A DNA stretch of 64,000 nt from Streptomyces chattanoogensis (lineage in GTDB: Bacteria; Actinomycetota; Actinomycetes; Streptomycetales; Streptomycetaceae): positions 102,064 to 166,063 of the forward strand of contig NZ_LGKG01000145.1 of the NCBI RefSeq assembly GCF_001294335.1, given 5' to 3'. The notes beneath the pieces were generated by a model. It was not told where the DNA came from, ran no database searches, and saw only the letters and a program-made list of their open reading frames with translations. Of the stretch, positions 27,196 to 37,452 are shown piece by piece. The translations under genes and the position numbers were made by a program. The first letter of the stretch is position 1; every line of letters starts with the position of its first letter.

Positions 27196-27214
27196 TGAGG
27201 TTACCCTTACCTTA
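27196..27214 (-). promoter_or_regulatory. DtxR/DmdR-type iron box
   Basis: Read on the minus strand, TAAGGTAAGGGTAACCTCA matches the DtxR consensus TTAGGTTAGGCTAACCTAA in 15 of 19 positions. It lies upstream of bfd, so an iron-loaded DmdR1-like repressor would be expected to keep bfd off when iron is plentiful. Confidence 0.75.
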
Positions 27215-27253
27215 CCCGGCACGCAGGGCGGCGACAACGCGCGGATACGGCGA

Positions 27254-27283
27254 TGGGGCGCGGATCACAGGATCCGCGCCCCA
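27254..27283 (-). terminator. Strong hairpin terminator of the DAHP synthase gene
   Basis: A perfect 13-bp stem, TGGGGCGCGGATC with GATCCGCGCCCCA, and the loop ACAG lie 20 bp beyond the stop of the DAHP synthase gene on the minus strand. Confidence 0.75.
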
Positions 27284-27304
27284 CTCATGCCGTTACCGGG
27301 TGCC

Positions 27305-28829
<1,525 letters not shown>

Positions 28830-28853
28830 TTCGCGCGCACTCCACAGACTCCG

Positions 28854-28880
28854 CGAAGGCCGCCCCAGGGGCGGCCTTCG
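28854..28880 (+). terminator. trp attenuator terminator
   Basis: A 13-bp perfect stem (28854-28866 with 28868-28880) is centred on A28867; sterically the innermost C/G pairs will open to form the loop. GCGTTTCCC follows. It lies 25 bp after the leader peptide stop and 36 bp before the anthranilate synthase start. The competing antiterminator would have to involve the sequence around the leader stop. Confidence 0.8.
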
Positions 28881-28916
28881 GCGTTTCCCGAGCAGGCCGT
28901 CCCTCCGCTCCACCCC

Positions 28917-30791
28917 ATGAGTGAGGACGAGAACATGCACCTGCCCGAGCTGCTCGCCGACGACCGGCCTTTTGCCCTGCTGCGCCGCCGCACACCCGGC
29001 CGCGACCACGACACGGTGGAGGTCCTCATCGGCCCGGTCGCCCCGTACGACCGGCTCGCCGACCTCCCCGAGGGCCTGGCCCTGGCGCCGTTCCGGCAGA
29101 TCAGGGAGCGCGGCTTCGATGTCCGCGACGACGGCACCCCGCTGCTGGCGCTGACCCCCGAGGAGCGGTACGAGCTGCCGCTCGCCGAGGCGCTGGCGCA
29201 GCTCCCGGCCCACCGGGTGCGGGTGGCGAGCGGGGCCTTCGACGTCGGCGACGAGGAGTACGCGGAGATCGTCGGGCGGGTGGTCCGGGACGAGATCGGC
29301 AGCGGCGAGGGCGCGAACTTCGTGATCCGGCGGACGTACGAGGGCCGGATCCCGGGGTTCGGCCGGGCCGACGCGCTCGCGCTGTTCCGGCGGCTGCTGG
29401 CCACGGAGCGGGGGGCGTACTGGACGTTCGTGGTGCACACCGGGGAGCGCACGCTGGTGGGGGCCAGCCCCGAGGTGCATGTGCGGATGAGCGGTGGGAC
29501 CGCCGTCATGAACCCGATCAGCGGGACGTACCGCTACCCGGCCGGCGGCCCGACCGCCGACGGGCTCCTGGAGTTCCTCGCGGACGGCAAGGAGACCGAG
29601 GAGCTCTCGATGGTCGTCGACGAGGAGCTGAAGATGATGTGCACCGTCGGTGACCGGGGCGGCGTGGTGATCGGGCCGCGTCTGAAGGAGATGGCGCACC
29701 TCGCGCACACCGAGTACGAGCTGCGCGGACGCTCGTCCCTGGATGTGCGGGAGGTGCTGAAGGAGACGATGTTCGCGGCGACGGTGACCGGGTCGCCGGT
29801 ACAGAACGCGTGCCGGGTCATCGAACGGCACGAAACCGGCGGCCGCGGCTACTACGCGGGCGCCCTGGCGCTGATCGGCCGCGATGCGGGCGGCGCGCAG
29901 ACGCTGGATTCGCCCATTCTGATCCGTACGGCCGACATCGGTGCGGACGGGGCGCTGCGGGTGCCGGTCGGGGCGACGCTGGTGCGCGGGTCGGACCCGG
30001 CGGGCGAGGTGGCGGAGACGCACGCCAAGGCGGCGGGGGTGCTCACCGCGCTCGGGGTGCGCGAGGCGCCCGCCCGTCCGGCGGACGCGGCACGGACCCG
30101 GCTGGCCGACGACCCCCGGGTACAGGCCGCGCTGGATGCCCGCCGCGCCGGTCTCGCCCCGTTCTGGCTGCGGATGCAGACGACCGCGCCGACCGCCGCG
30201 CTCGGCGGCCATGCGCTGGTCGTCGACGCCGAGGACACCTTCACCGCGATGCTGGCGCATCTGCTGCGCACCTCGGGCCTGACGGTGGACGTCCGCCGGT
30301 ACGACGAGCCGGGGCTGCGGCAGGCCGCCCTCGGGCACGAGGGCCCGGTCGTGCTGGGCCCCGGCCCCGGCAACCCGGCCGACGCCGCCGATCCCAGGAT
30401 GCGCACGCTGCGCGCCCTGACCGCCGAGCTGGTCCGCGGGCACCGGCACGGCCTGCTGGGGGTCTGCCTGGGGCATGAACTCCTCGCCGCGGAGCTGGGG
30501 TTGGAGATCGTGCGCAAGGAGGTGCCCCTGCAGGGCGCACAGGAGCAGATCGAGTTCTTCGGACGCCAGGAAACCGTCGGCTTCTACAACACCTTCACGG
30601 CCCGCTGCGACGACTCCACGGCGGCCGAACTGGCCATGCACCGCGTCGAGTTGAGCCGGGACCCGGAGACCGGGGAGGTGCATGCGCTGCGCGGCCCCGG
30701 CTTCGCGGGTGTGCAGTTCCACCCCGAGTCGGTGCTGACCCTGGACGGCGCCGCGGTCACCGCTCAGCTGCTTGCAGCTGTCCTCGTGTGA
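28917..30791 (+). CDS. trpE: Anthranilate synthase, fused TrpE-TrpG type
   Basis: This 624-residue fusion converts chorismate and glutamine to anthranilate. The N-terminal chorismate-binding half shows TLVGASPEVHVRM, NPISGTYR, ELSMVVDEELKMM and TVTGSPVQNACRVI. After about residue 420 a class I glutamine amidotransferase domain carries nucleophile Cys517 (GVCLGHE) and the His602/Glu604 pair (QFHPES). The fused architecture resembles PhzE-like and rhizobial TrpEG enzymes. ATG 28917 is used; ATG 28935 is a possible alternative. It is controlled by the trp leader and attenuator upstream, and its 3' end overlaps the convergent dehydrogenase gene by 35 bp. Confidence 0.93.
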   Translation: MSEDENMHLPELLADDRPFALLRRRTPGRDHDTVEVLIGPVAPYDRLADLPEGLALAPFRQIRERGFDVRDDGTPLLALTPEERYELPLAEALAQLPAHRVRVASGAFDVGDEEYAEIVGRVVRDEIGSGEGANFVIRRTYEGRIPGFGRADALALFRRLLATERGAYWTFVVHTGERTLVGASPEVHVRMSGGTAVMNPISGTYRYPAGGPTADGLLEFLADGKETEELSMVVDEELKMMCTVGDRGGVVIGPRLKEMAHLAHTEYELRGRSSLDVREVLKETMFAATVTGSPVQNACRVIERHETGGRGYYAGALALIGRDAGGAQTLDSPILIRTADIGADGALRVPVGATLVRGSDPAGEVAETHAKAAGVLTALGVREAPARPADAARTRLADDPRVQAALDARRAGLAPFWLRMQTTAPTAALGGHALVVDAEDTFTAMLAHLLRTSGLTVDVRRYDEPGLRQAALGHEGPVVLGPGPGNPADAADPRMRTLRALTAELVRGHRHGLLGVCLGHELLAAELGLEIVRKEVPLQGAQEQIEFFGRQETVGFYNTFTARCDDSTAAELAMHRVELSRDPETGEVHALRGPGFAGVQFHPESVLTLDGAAVTAQLLAAVLV

Positions 30792-31773
30792 CCAGCATGT
30801 TCTCGTTGGAGCGGTGGGCCAGGTAGTCCTCGACGTTGCGTACCGTGGCGTCGATGATCTGGCCCACCGCGTCCTCGGTGAAATACGCCTGATGCGAGGT
30901 GACCAGCACGTTCGGGAACGTCATCAGGCGGGCGAGGGTGTCATCGCCCATGACTTCCAGGGACTTGTCGAAGAAGAAGAGCCCGGCCTCCTCCTCGTAG
31001 ACGTCCAGGCCGACGCCGGCGAGCTTGCCGGTCTTGAGCGTGTCGACCAGGGCGACGCTGTCGACGAGGCCGCCGCGGCTGGAGTTGACCAGGATCGCGT
31101 CGTCCTTCATCGCCGCCAGCGCGGCGGCGTCGACGAGGTGGCGGGTGGCCTCCAGCAGCGGGACGTGCAGGGTGATCAGGTCCGACCGGGCGAACAGCTG
31201 CTCCCGGCCGACGTACTTCATGCCGAGGGCGACGCAGTTGGGGTTCTCGGCGAGGTCCCAGCCGAGGAGGTTCATGCCGAAGCCATGGGCGATGCGGGTG
31301 AACGCCTCGCCGATCCTGCCGGTGCCGATCACGCCCGCGGTACGGCCGCGCAGATCGCGGCCCATCAGGCCGTCCAGCCGGAAGTCGAAGTTACGGGTGC
31401 GGTTGGTGGCCCGTACGATCCGCCGGTTCACCGCCAGCGCGAGGCCCCAGGCGAACTCCGCGACCGCGTACGGGGAGTAGTGGGAGACCCGGCCGATGGT
31501 CATGCCGAGGTCGGCCGCGGCCTCCAGGTCGATGTTGTTGAAGCCCGTGGAGCGCTGGGCGATCATCTTGGTGCCGCCGATCGCGAGGGACTGGAGCACA
31601 TCGGCGCCCAGGTCGGCGTCGACGCTGGAGCTGACGACCTCGTAGCCGTGCGCGATGGCGGCGGTGTCGCGGTTGACGGGGACATCGAGGCTGCGGACCT
31701 GGTGGTGGCCCTCGAAGGCCTTCTCCAGCAGCGCGCGCTCATCCGCCTGGACACCGAAGGCGACGATCTCCAC
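30757..31773 (-). CDS. D-2-hydroxyacid dehydrogenase (D-lactate dehydrogenase-like)
   Basis: This 338-residue NAD-dependent enzyme has a central Rossmann domain with GVIGTGRIGEAF. Catalytic segments are VNSSRGGLVD (arginine), the glutamate in the GLDVYEEE loop and the histidine in VTSHQAYFT. The FNNIDLEAA, HYSPYAVAEF and PLLEATRHLVD segments fit the fermentative D-LDH branch. It probably reduces pyruvate or a related 2-oxoacid. GTG 31773 follows GGGAGA; the longer frame to 31872 crosses the inverted repeat in the promoter. The stop lies inside the end of the anthranilate synthase gene on the other strand. Confidence 0.88.
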   Translation of the reverse strand: MEIVAFGVQADERALLEKAFEGHHQVRSLDVPVNRDTAAIAHGYEVVSSSVDADLGADVLQSLAIGGTKMIAQRSTGFNNIDLEAAADLGMTIGRVSHYSPYAVAEFAWGLALAVNRRIVRATNRTRNFDFRLDGLMGRDLRGRTAGVIGTGRIGEAFTRIAHGFGMNLLGWDLAENPNCVALGMKYVGREQLFARSDLITLHVPLLEATRHLVDAAALAAMKDDAILVNSSRGGLVDSVALVDTLKTGKLAGVGLDVYEEEAGLFFFDKSLEVMGDDTLARLMTFPNVLVTSHQAYFTEDAVGQIIDATVRNVEDYLAHRSNENMLVTRGQLQAAER

Positions 31774-31831
31774 GTTCTCTCCCGCCGGTACGAATGGCCC
31801 TCTGCACACACCTATGCACCCATGCATGCGA

Positions 31832-31873
31832 AATGGGCCGGATATGTCGCGTACGGCGAATATACGGCCCATT
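31832..31873. promoter_or_regulatory. Long inverted repeat upstream of the dehydrogenase gene
   Basis: Arms AATGGGCCGGATAT (31832-31845) and ATATACGGCCCATT (31860-31873) pair in 13 of 14 positions around a 14-base spacer. It lies about 60-100 bp upstream of the 2-hydroxyacid dehydrogenase start and 40 bp beyond the pfkA stop. It may be an operator, or serve as the pfkA terminator; I do not recognise a known regulator site. Confidence 0.5.
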
Positions 31874-31912
31874 GGTCCGGTGTGACGACCGGAGGGCGTG
31901 GCGCGGCCCGGG

Positions 31913-32941
31913 TCAGCCGAAGAACACCCCGGCCTCGGAGTAGAGCGCGGGATCGACGGTCTTCAGCTTCGCGGTGGCCTCCGCGATCGGGACGCGGACG
32001 ATGTCGGTGCCGCGCAGCGCGACCATCTTCCCGAAGTCGCCGTCGCGCACTGCCTCGATGGCGTGCAGCCCGAAGCGGGTGGCCAGCCAGCGGTCGAAGG
32101 CGCTGGGCGTGCCGCCGCGCTGGGTGTGGCCGAGCACCGTCGTCCGGGCCTCCTTGCCGGTACGGGACTCGATCTCCTTGGCCAGCCACTCCCCCACACC
32201 GGACAGCCGGACGTGCCCGAAGGAGTCGGTGGAGTCGTCCTTGAGGACCATCTGGCCGTCCTTGGGCATGGCGCCCTCGGCGACGACCACGATCGGTGCG
32301 TAGCGGACCTTGAAGCGGGACTCGATCCAGCCGCAGACCTCGCCGATGTCGAAGCGCTGCTCGGGGATGAGGATGACGTTCGCGCCGCCGGCCAGGCCGG
32401 AGTGCAGCGCGATCCAGCCGGCGTGCCGGCCCATCACCTCGACGACCAGGACCCGCATATGGGATTCGGCGGTGGTGTGCAGCCGGTCGATGGCCTCGGT
32501 GGCGACGCCGACGGCGGTGTCGAAGCCGAAGGTGTAGTCGGTGGCGGAGAGGTCGTTGTCGATGGTCTTGGGAACGCCGACACAGGGGACGTCGTAGTCG
32601 CCGGAGAGCCGGGTGGCCACCCCGAGGGTGTCCTCGCCGCCGATCGCGATCAGCGCCCCGACCTCGTACTTGGCGAGGTTCTCCTTGATGCGGCGGACGC
32701 CGTCCTCCTCCTTGAAGGGGTTGGTCCGCGAGGAGCCGAGGACGGTGCCGCCACGCGGCAGGATTCCGCGGACCGCCGGGATGTCCAGCGGCACGGTGTT
32801 GCCCTCGAGGGGGCCGCGCCAGCCGTCCCGGAAGCCGATGAAGTCATATCCGTATTCCTGGGTGCCCTTGCGGACGGCGGCCCTGATCACTGCGTTCAGA
32901 CCAGGGCAGTCGCCGCCGCCGGTGAGTACTCCGACCCGCAT
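31913..32941 (-). CDS. pfkA: 6-phosphofructokinase
   Basis: This 342-residue enzyme phosphorylates fructose 6-phosphate in glycolysis. Family elements are VGVLTGGGDCPGLNAVIR at the N-terminus, the donor-site motif IGGEDT (residues 100-105), catalytic PKTIDNDL with Asp128, EVMGRHAGWIAL, and LGHTQRGGTPSAFDR. The GGEDT donor motif is that of the actinobacterial ATP/PPi mixed-lineage group; by analogy with the Streptomyces coelicolor enzymes ATP is the likely donor, but the sequence alone does not prove it. Only about 140 bp separate its stop from the dehydrogenase start upstream in the same orientation. Confidence 0.93.
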   Translation of the reverse strand: MRVGVLTGGGDCPGLNAVIRAAVRKGTQEYGYDFIGFRDGWRGPLEGNTVPLDIPAVRGILPRGGTVLGSSRTNPFKEEDGVRRIKENLAKYEVGALIAIGGEDTLGVATRLSGDYDVPCVGVPKTIDNDLSATDYTFGFDTAVGVATEAIDRLHTTAESHMRVLVVEVMGRHAGWIALHSGLAGGANVILIPEQRFDIGEVCGWIESRFKVRYAPIVVVAEGAMPKDGQMVLKDDSTDSFGHVRLSGVGEWLAKEIESRTGKEARTTVLGHTQRGGTPSAFDRWLATRFGLHAIEAVRDGDFGKMVALRGTDIVRVPIAEATAKLKTVDPALYSEAGVFFG

Positions 32942-33106
32942 GGCTCCACCTACCTCCCGTATCGATGGCCGCGCACGGCCATAGCTGAGCAGACCCGGCC
33001 ACGCTAATGGTGATCTGGGTCACTCCGGGATGGGACAAACCCCGACTCCGGTCAGGCGGCGGGGAGTTGATGCGGTGGCGTTCACCCGTACGAGGGGATC
33101 TTCCCG

Positions 33107-33778
33107 TCACGCGTCGTCGAGGCCCCGCTCGATGGCGTACCGCACCAGCTCCACGCGGTTGTGCAGCTGGAGCTTGCCGAGGGTGTTCTGGACGTGGTTC
33201 TGCACCGTGCGGTGCGAGATGACCAGGCGCTCGGCGATCTGCTTGTACGAGAGTCCCTTGGCGACCAGGCGCAGCACCTCGGTCTCCCGCTCCGTCAGCT
33301 GCGGGGCGCCGGGCTCGTCCGGTGTCGCGGGGGCCGGTTCGGTGGCCAGCCTGCGGTACTCGCCGAGCACCAGACCGGCGAGGCCGGGGGTGAAGACCGG
33401 GTCGCCGACGGCCGTGCGGCGCACCGCGTCCAGCAGCTCCTCGGTGCTCGCCGACTTCAGCAGATAGCCCGTGGCTCCCGACTTGACCGCCTCCAGGACG
33501 TCGGCGTGCTCACCGCTCGCGGAGAGCACCAGGACCCGCAGCGCCGGGTTGGAGCCGACCAGCTCCTTGCACACCTGGACGCCGGGCTGCCCCGGCAGAT
33601 TGAGGTCCAGCACCAGCACATCGGGCCCGGCGGCCTGTGCCCGGCGCACCGCCTGGAGGCCGTCGCCGGCCGTCGCCACCACATCGAACCCGGCCTCGGC
33701 CAGATCCCGCGCGACCGCGTCCCGCCACATCGGGTGGTCGTCGACCACCATCACCTTCAGGCCGCTGTGTTCGCTCAT
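33107..33778 (-). CDS. macR: Response regulator MacR (LuxR/NarL family)
   Basis: This 223-residue regulator has a receiver domain (about 8-125) with the acidic pair Asp13-Asp14 and phosphorylation site Asp58 (VLVLDLNLP), a linker, and a C-terminal LuxR-type helix-turn-helix (LTERETEVLRLVAKGLSYKQ, about 159-215). Gene order and the DNA-binding domain match the S. coelicolor MacRS system, which regulates morphological differentiation and actinorhodin. It lies 22 bp downstream of the cognate kinase gene, so both are co-expressed. Confidence 0.9.
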   Translation of the reverse strand: MSEHSGLKVMVVDDHPMWRDAVARDLAEAGFDVVATAGDGLQAVRRAQAAGPDVLVLDLNLPGQPGVQVCKELVGSNPALRVLVLSASGEHADVLEAVKSGATGYLLKSASTEELLDAVRRTAVGDPVFTPGLAGLVLGEYRRLATEPAPATPDEPGAPQLTERETEVLRLVAKGLSYKQIAERLVISHRTVQNHVQNTLGKLQLHNRVELVRYAIERGLDDA

Positions 33779-33800
33779 GCCGAAACCTCGCTGCGCTCGT

Positions 33801-35078
33801 TCACGCCTTCGCCTTCCCCCTGCCCCTGGGCTCCGCGCCCTTGGGAACCGTCAACTCGACTTCGGTGCCCTGTCCGGGAACCGAGACCCACTCGGCGCGG
33901 CCGCCCAGGTCCCGCAGCCGGCCGCGGATCGACAGGGCCACGCCGAGGCGGCCCTCGCGCTCGGCGTCCGCGAGCCGGCCCTCCGGGATGCCGGGGCCGT
34001 CGTCGCGCACCGTCACGATCACCGCCTGCGGTTCGTCCTCCACCAGGATCCACGCTTGGGCGCCGGCTCCCGCGTGCACCCGCACATTGTCCAGTGCGGC
34101 ACCGACAGCGGCCGCCAGCTCCGCCGCCGCGGCGGCCGGCAGCTCGACCTGGGCGCCGGGCTCGGAGAAGGTGACGCCGGCGCCCGCGTACGGGGCGAGC
34201 AGCGCGCGGACATCGCACGGGCCGCCGTCCGGCGCCGGCGGGGTGACCGCGGCCCCGGCGGGCGCCGTGGTGACCTCCGCGGTCCGCGGCGGCATCAGCC
34301 CGCCGGAGACCAACGTCCGCAGCGCGACCTCCTGTTCACCCGCCATCCGGCCCAGTTCGGCCGCCTCGCCGCCGATCGCGGCGCCGCGCCGCTGCACCAT
34401 CGCCAGCACCTGGAGCACGCTGTCGTGGATGTCGCGGGCCAGCCGCTCCCGCTCCCTCGTGGCGGCCTCTATCTGAAGGGCGCGGGCGAGGGTGCGCTCA
34501 CTGGCACGGGCCACCTCGACGACATAGCCGATGGCGACGCTGGCCACCCACACCAGGACGACGTTGTGGATGGTGTCGCGGGCCAGGACCTGGCGTTCGA
34601 CGAGGTTGGCGACGGCCACCAGGGCGGAGGCCACCGCGGCCCAGCGCCAGCCCCGCTTGATCGCGAAGCCCAGGACGGCGCCCGCCGTCCAGATGGAGGG
34701 CAGGGTGGGCCCGCCGTCCATGATGCGGGCGTGGGTGTCCACCACGGACGTCAGCAGGATGCCGCCGACCGCGAAGGCGAGGTCGACGATCAGGAAGTGC
34801 CGGGTGCAGCGCTCCGCGGAGATCGTACGGCGCCAGGTGAAGCCCATCCAGACGGTGAGCGCGGCCAAGTAGGCGGCGGCGCCCAGCGGGTGGGCGTACT
34901 GCTTGTACGTGAGCGCGAACAGGCACAGCGCATAGCCGAGGGTGAGGATGCGGTAGCCGGTGAGCGCGCGCCACAGCGGCAGCTCGACGGACATCCGCAG
35001 CACCCTCGGCGGGCGCTTGCCGTGGCGCCTGGCAGCGCCGCTCACCGCCCCTATGCCGGCGTCCGTCATGTCCGTCAT
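33801..35078 (-). CDS. macS: Sensor histidine kinase MacS
   Basis: This 425-residue kinase has five or six N-terminal membrane helices (about 37-190) with little extracellular sequence. A HisKA_3 dimerisation domain follows with phosphoacceptor His218 (LARDIHDSVLQVLA), then a HATPase domain with VTVRDDGPGIPEG and RGRLRDLGGRAE. It lies directly upstream of macR. Liu-type MacS kinases of Streptomyces have the same layout. The start at ATG 35078 is one of three closely spaced ATG codons (MTDMTD, and a later MSVELP), so the true N-terminus could be up to 28 residues shorter. Confidence 0.88.
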   Translation of the reverse strand: MTDMTDAGIGAVSGAARRHGKRPPRVLRMSVELPLWRALTGYRILTLGYALCLFALTYKQYAHPLGAAAYLAALTVWMGFTWRRTISAERCTRHFLIVDLAFAVGGILLTSVVDTHARIMDGGPTLPSIWTAGAVLGFAIKRGWRWAAVASALVAVANLVERQVLARDTIHNVVLVWVASVAIGYVVEVARASERTLARALQIEAATRERERLARDIHDSVLQVLAMVQRRGAAIGGEAAELGRMAGEQEVALRTLVSGGLMPPRTAEVTTAPAGAAVTPPAPDGGPCDVRALLAPYAGAGVTFSEPGAQVELPAAAAAELAAAVGAALDNVRVHAGAGAQAWILVEDEPQAVIVTVRDDGPGIPEGRLADAEREGRLGVALSIRGRLRDLGGRAEWVSVPGQGTEVELTVPKGAEPRGRGKAKA

Positions 35079-35105
35079 GCCGCCCCCACCCCTCGCCGGG
35101 CGCTG

Positions 35106-35885
35106 CTACGCCCCGGCCGTCTCGGCCTTCCCCTTGTCGGCGTGCTTCCCGGCGGCCTTCCCGGCCTCCGCCTCCGCCTTCTTCTTCGCCTCCGCGGCCT
35201 TCGCCGCATCCGCGATCTGCCGCTTGGCCGCCGTCGCGTAGATGTCGACGTACTCCTGGCCCGACAGCTTCATGATCTCGTACATGACCTCGTCGGTGAC
35301 CGACCGCAGGATGAAGCGGTCGCCCTCCATGCCCTGGTAGCGGGTGAAGTCCAGCGGTTTGCCGATGCGGATGCCCGGCCGGATCATCTTCGGCACGATC
35401 TTGCCCGGCGGCTGCACCTTCTCGGTGTCGATCATCGCCACGGGGATGACCGGCGCCCCGGTGGCCAGCGCGACGCGCGCCAGACCGCCCGGCTTGCCGC
35501 GGTAGAGGCGGCCGTCCGGGGAGCGGGTGCCCTCCGGGTAGATGCCGAACAGCTCACCGCGCTCGAGCACCTCGATGCCGCTCTTGATCGCCGCCTCGCC
35601 CGCCCCGCGGCCGCCCGAGCGGTCGACGGGCAGCTGGCCCACGCCCTTGAAGAACGCCGCGGTCAGCTTGCCCTTCACACCCGGCGAGGTGAAGTACTCG
35701 GCCTTGGCGATGAAGGTGACCTTGCGGTCGAGCACCGCGGGCAGGAAGAAGGAGTCCGAGAAGGACAGGTGGTTGCTCGCGAGGATCGCCGGACCCTCGG
35801 CGGGAACGTTCTCGATGCCTTCCACCCAGGGCCTGAAGGCAAGCTTCAGCGACCCGCCGATGGAAAACTTCATTGCGCCGTAGAT
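35106..35885 (-). CDS. 1-acyl-sn-glycerol-3-phosphate acyltransferase (PlsC family)
   Basis: This 259-residue membrane-associated acyltransferase makes phosphatidic acid. It shows the NHx4D motif (SNHLSFSD), the FxxGVGQLPVDRS region, YPEGTRSPDG and PVIPVAMIDT. The C-terminal 50 residues are an Ala/Lys/Glu helix, probably disordered or coiled. The start is TTG 35885: AGGAGG lies 7 bases upstream of it on the minus strand, whereas ATG 35873 is 19 bases away. It follows macS after 27 bp but is transcribed first, so the macSR genes may be read from its promoter. Confidence 0.9.
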   Translation of the reverse strand: MYGAMKFSIGGSLKLAFRPWVEGIENVPAEGPAILASNHLSFSDSFFLPAVLDRKVTFIAKAEYFTSPGVKGKLTAAFFKGVGQLPVDRSGGRGAGEAAIKSGIEVLERGELFGIYPEGTRSPDGRLYRGKPGGLARVALATGAPVIPVAMIDTEKVQPPGKIVPKMIRPGIRIGKPLDFTRYQGMEGDRFILRSVTDEVMYEIMKLSGQEYVDIYATAAKRQIADAAKAAEAKKKAEAEAGKAAGKHADKGKAETAGA

Positions 35886-36088
35886 CAACCGACTGCCTCC
35901 TGTGTGTGACGCAAAGACCTTAACCTGCCCCGGGGCCCCGCTCGCCGCGGCGGGGCTGCGAGCGCCCACCTACGGCCGAGCGGGCGGCGGATGACCTGCC
36001 GCGCGGCCGCCGTCGGACCTATCCGCTCCGCGTCCCGTTGCGTACCCTGAGGTAACCCAGCAGGCCCCTTATCGATCGGAGTTCCCCG

Positions 36089-36886
36089 GTGCCGCTCCTT
36101 CCCGGAGCCGAGCCGTTCCGCCGTGACGGCGGAGAGGTCGGCGTCCTCGTCTGCCACGGCTTCACCGGCTCCCCGCAGTCCGTACGCCCCTGGGCCGAGC
36201 ATCTGGCCGACCGCGGGCTGACCGTCGCCCTGCCCCTGCTGCCGGGGCACGGCACCCGCTGGCAGGACCTGGCGGTCACCACCTGGCAGGACTGGTACGC
36301 CGAGGTCGACCGCGAGCTGCGCGCGCTGTCCGGGCGCTGCACCAAGGTCTTCGTCTGCGGCCTGTCCATGGGCGGCGCGCTGGCGCTCCGCCTGGCCGCC
36401 CGGCACGGCGACGCGATCAGCGGCGTGGCCGTGGTCAACCCTGCCAACAAGGTCCATGATGCCGCGGCGCCGCTGCTTCCGGTGCTGCGGCATCTCGTAC
36501 GGACCACCAAGGGGATCGCCAGCGACATCGCCAAGCCCGGCGCCGAGGAGGTCGGCTACGACCGGGTGCCGCTGCACGCCGCGTACTCGCTGCGCCGCTT
36601 CTTCCAGCAGGTCGACTCCGAACTCCCGGGCGTCACCCAGCCGTTGCTGGTGATGACCAGCCCGCAGGACCATGTCGTCCCGCCCGCGGACTCCGAACGG
36701 ATCCTGAGCCGGGTGTCCTCCACGGACGTACGGCACACGCTGCTGGAGCGCAGCTACCACGTCGCCACGCTCGACCACGACGCGGAGCGGATCGCCGAGG
36801 ACACCTTCGCCTTCATCGCCCGGCTCGCCCCCGAGGCGGCCCCGGGCGGCGTCGAGGAGGGGACGGCGGCCCGTGGCGGAGCGTAG
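36089..36886 (+). CDS. Alpha/beta-hydrolase (carboxylesterase-like)
   Basis: This 265-residue cytoplasmic serine hydrolase has the nucleophile elbow GLSMGG, an oxyanion HGF loop (VLVCHGFTGSP), an aspartate in SPQDHVVPP and catalytic histidine in YHVATLDHD, the order seen in EstA-type monoglyceride lipases and carboxylesterases. A GGAG site precedes the GTG start at 36089. Located between an acyltransferase and a phospholipid-like block, it may act on acylglycerols, which is inference. It overlaps the next gene by 14 bp. Confidence 0.87.
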   Translation: MPLLPGAEPFRRDGGEVGVLVCHGFTGSPQSVRPWAEHLADRGLTVALPLLPGHGTRWQDLAVTTWQDWYAEVDRELRALSGRCTKVFVCGLSMGGALALRLAARHGDAISGVAVVNPANKVHDAAAPLLPVLRHLVRTTKGIASDIAKPGAEEVGYDRVPLHAAYSLRRFFQQVDSELPGVTQPLLVMTSPQDHVVPPADSERILSRVSSTDVRHTLLERSYHVATLDHDAERIAEDTFAFIARLAPEAAPGGVEEGTAARGGA

Positions 36887-37439
36887 CCCCCGCGACCCCC
36901 GGGACCCGCTGGACGAAGAGGCCGCCTGGGCCGAGATCGTGGCGGGGTACGGCGAGCAGCCGGAGTTCCCCACGGCGGACGGGAAGAAGCGGGACGAAGG
37001 GGACGCGGGGCCCAAGAAGGACGGGAAAGACGAGAAGAACGCGAAGGACGGGAACGGCGGGAAGGGCGGTGCATCCGGCACGGGTGACGCCGCACGTCCG
37101 GGCTCCTTCATCGTCTTCGCTCCCGGCGTCGGACCGCGCGACTGGAGCGCCGCCGAAGCGTCCGACGACGACTTCGACGAGACCGACGAGGGCCACTTCA
37201 CCCCGCCCGAGCCGCCCCCGCTGCCCACGGCCGATGTCACCACGAAGTTCGCCTGGCTCGCGGTCCTCGGCGGCCCGCTCCTGCTGGTCGCCATGGTGAT
37301 CATCCAGCAGCCCGTGACGTGGTGGATCGCCCTCCTCGGCATCGGCGGCTTCCTGGGCGGCTTCGCGACGCTGGTGGGGCGGATGAAGGACAGCGGCGGG
37401 GACGACGACGATCCGCCGGGCGGGGGCGCGGTCGTCTGA
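36873..37439 (+). CDS. Small membrane protein with charged N-terminal domain, unknown
   Basis: A 188-residue protein with a long hydrophilic N-terminal part: an acidic head (DEEAAWAEIVAGYGEQPEFP), a Lys/Asp/Gly-rich stretch (about 32-75), the FIVFAPGVGPRDWSAAEASDDDFDE region, and then two membrane helices (about 123-141 and 145-165). It occurs in other Streptomyces at the same place, but I recognise no function. It overlaps the hydrolase gene, so the two are one operon. The acidic/tryptophan segments could be a protein-binding motif. Confidence 0.72.
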   Translation: MAERSPRDPRDPLDEEAAWAEIVAGYGEQPEFPTADGKKRDEGDAGPKKDGKDEKNAKDGNGGKGGASGTGDAARPGSFIVFAPGVGPRDWSAAEASDDDFDETDEGHFTPPEPPPLPTADVTTKFAWLAVLGGPLLLVAMVIIQQPVTWWIALLGIGGFLGGFATLVGRMKDSGGDDDDPPGGGAVV

Positions 37440-37452
37440 GGCCCGGACCGGG

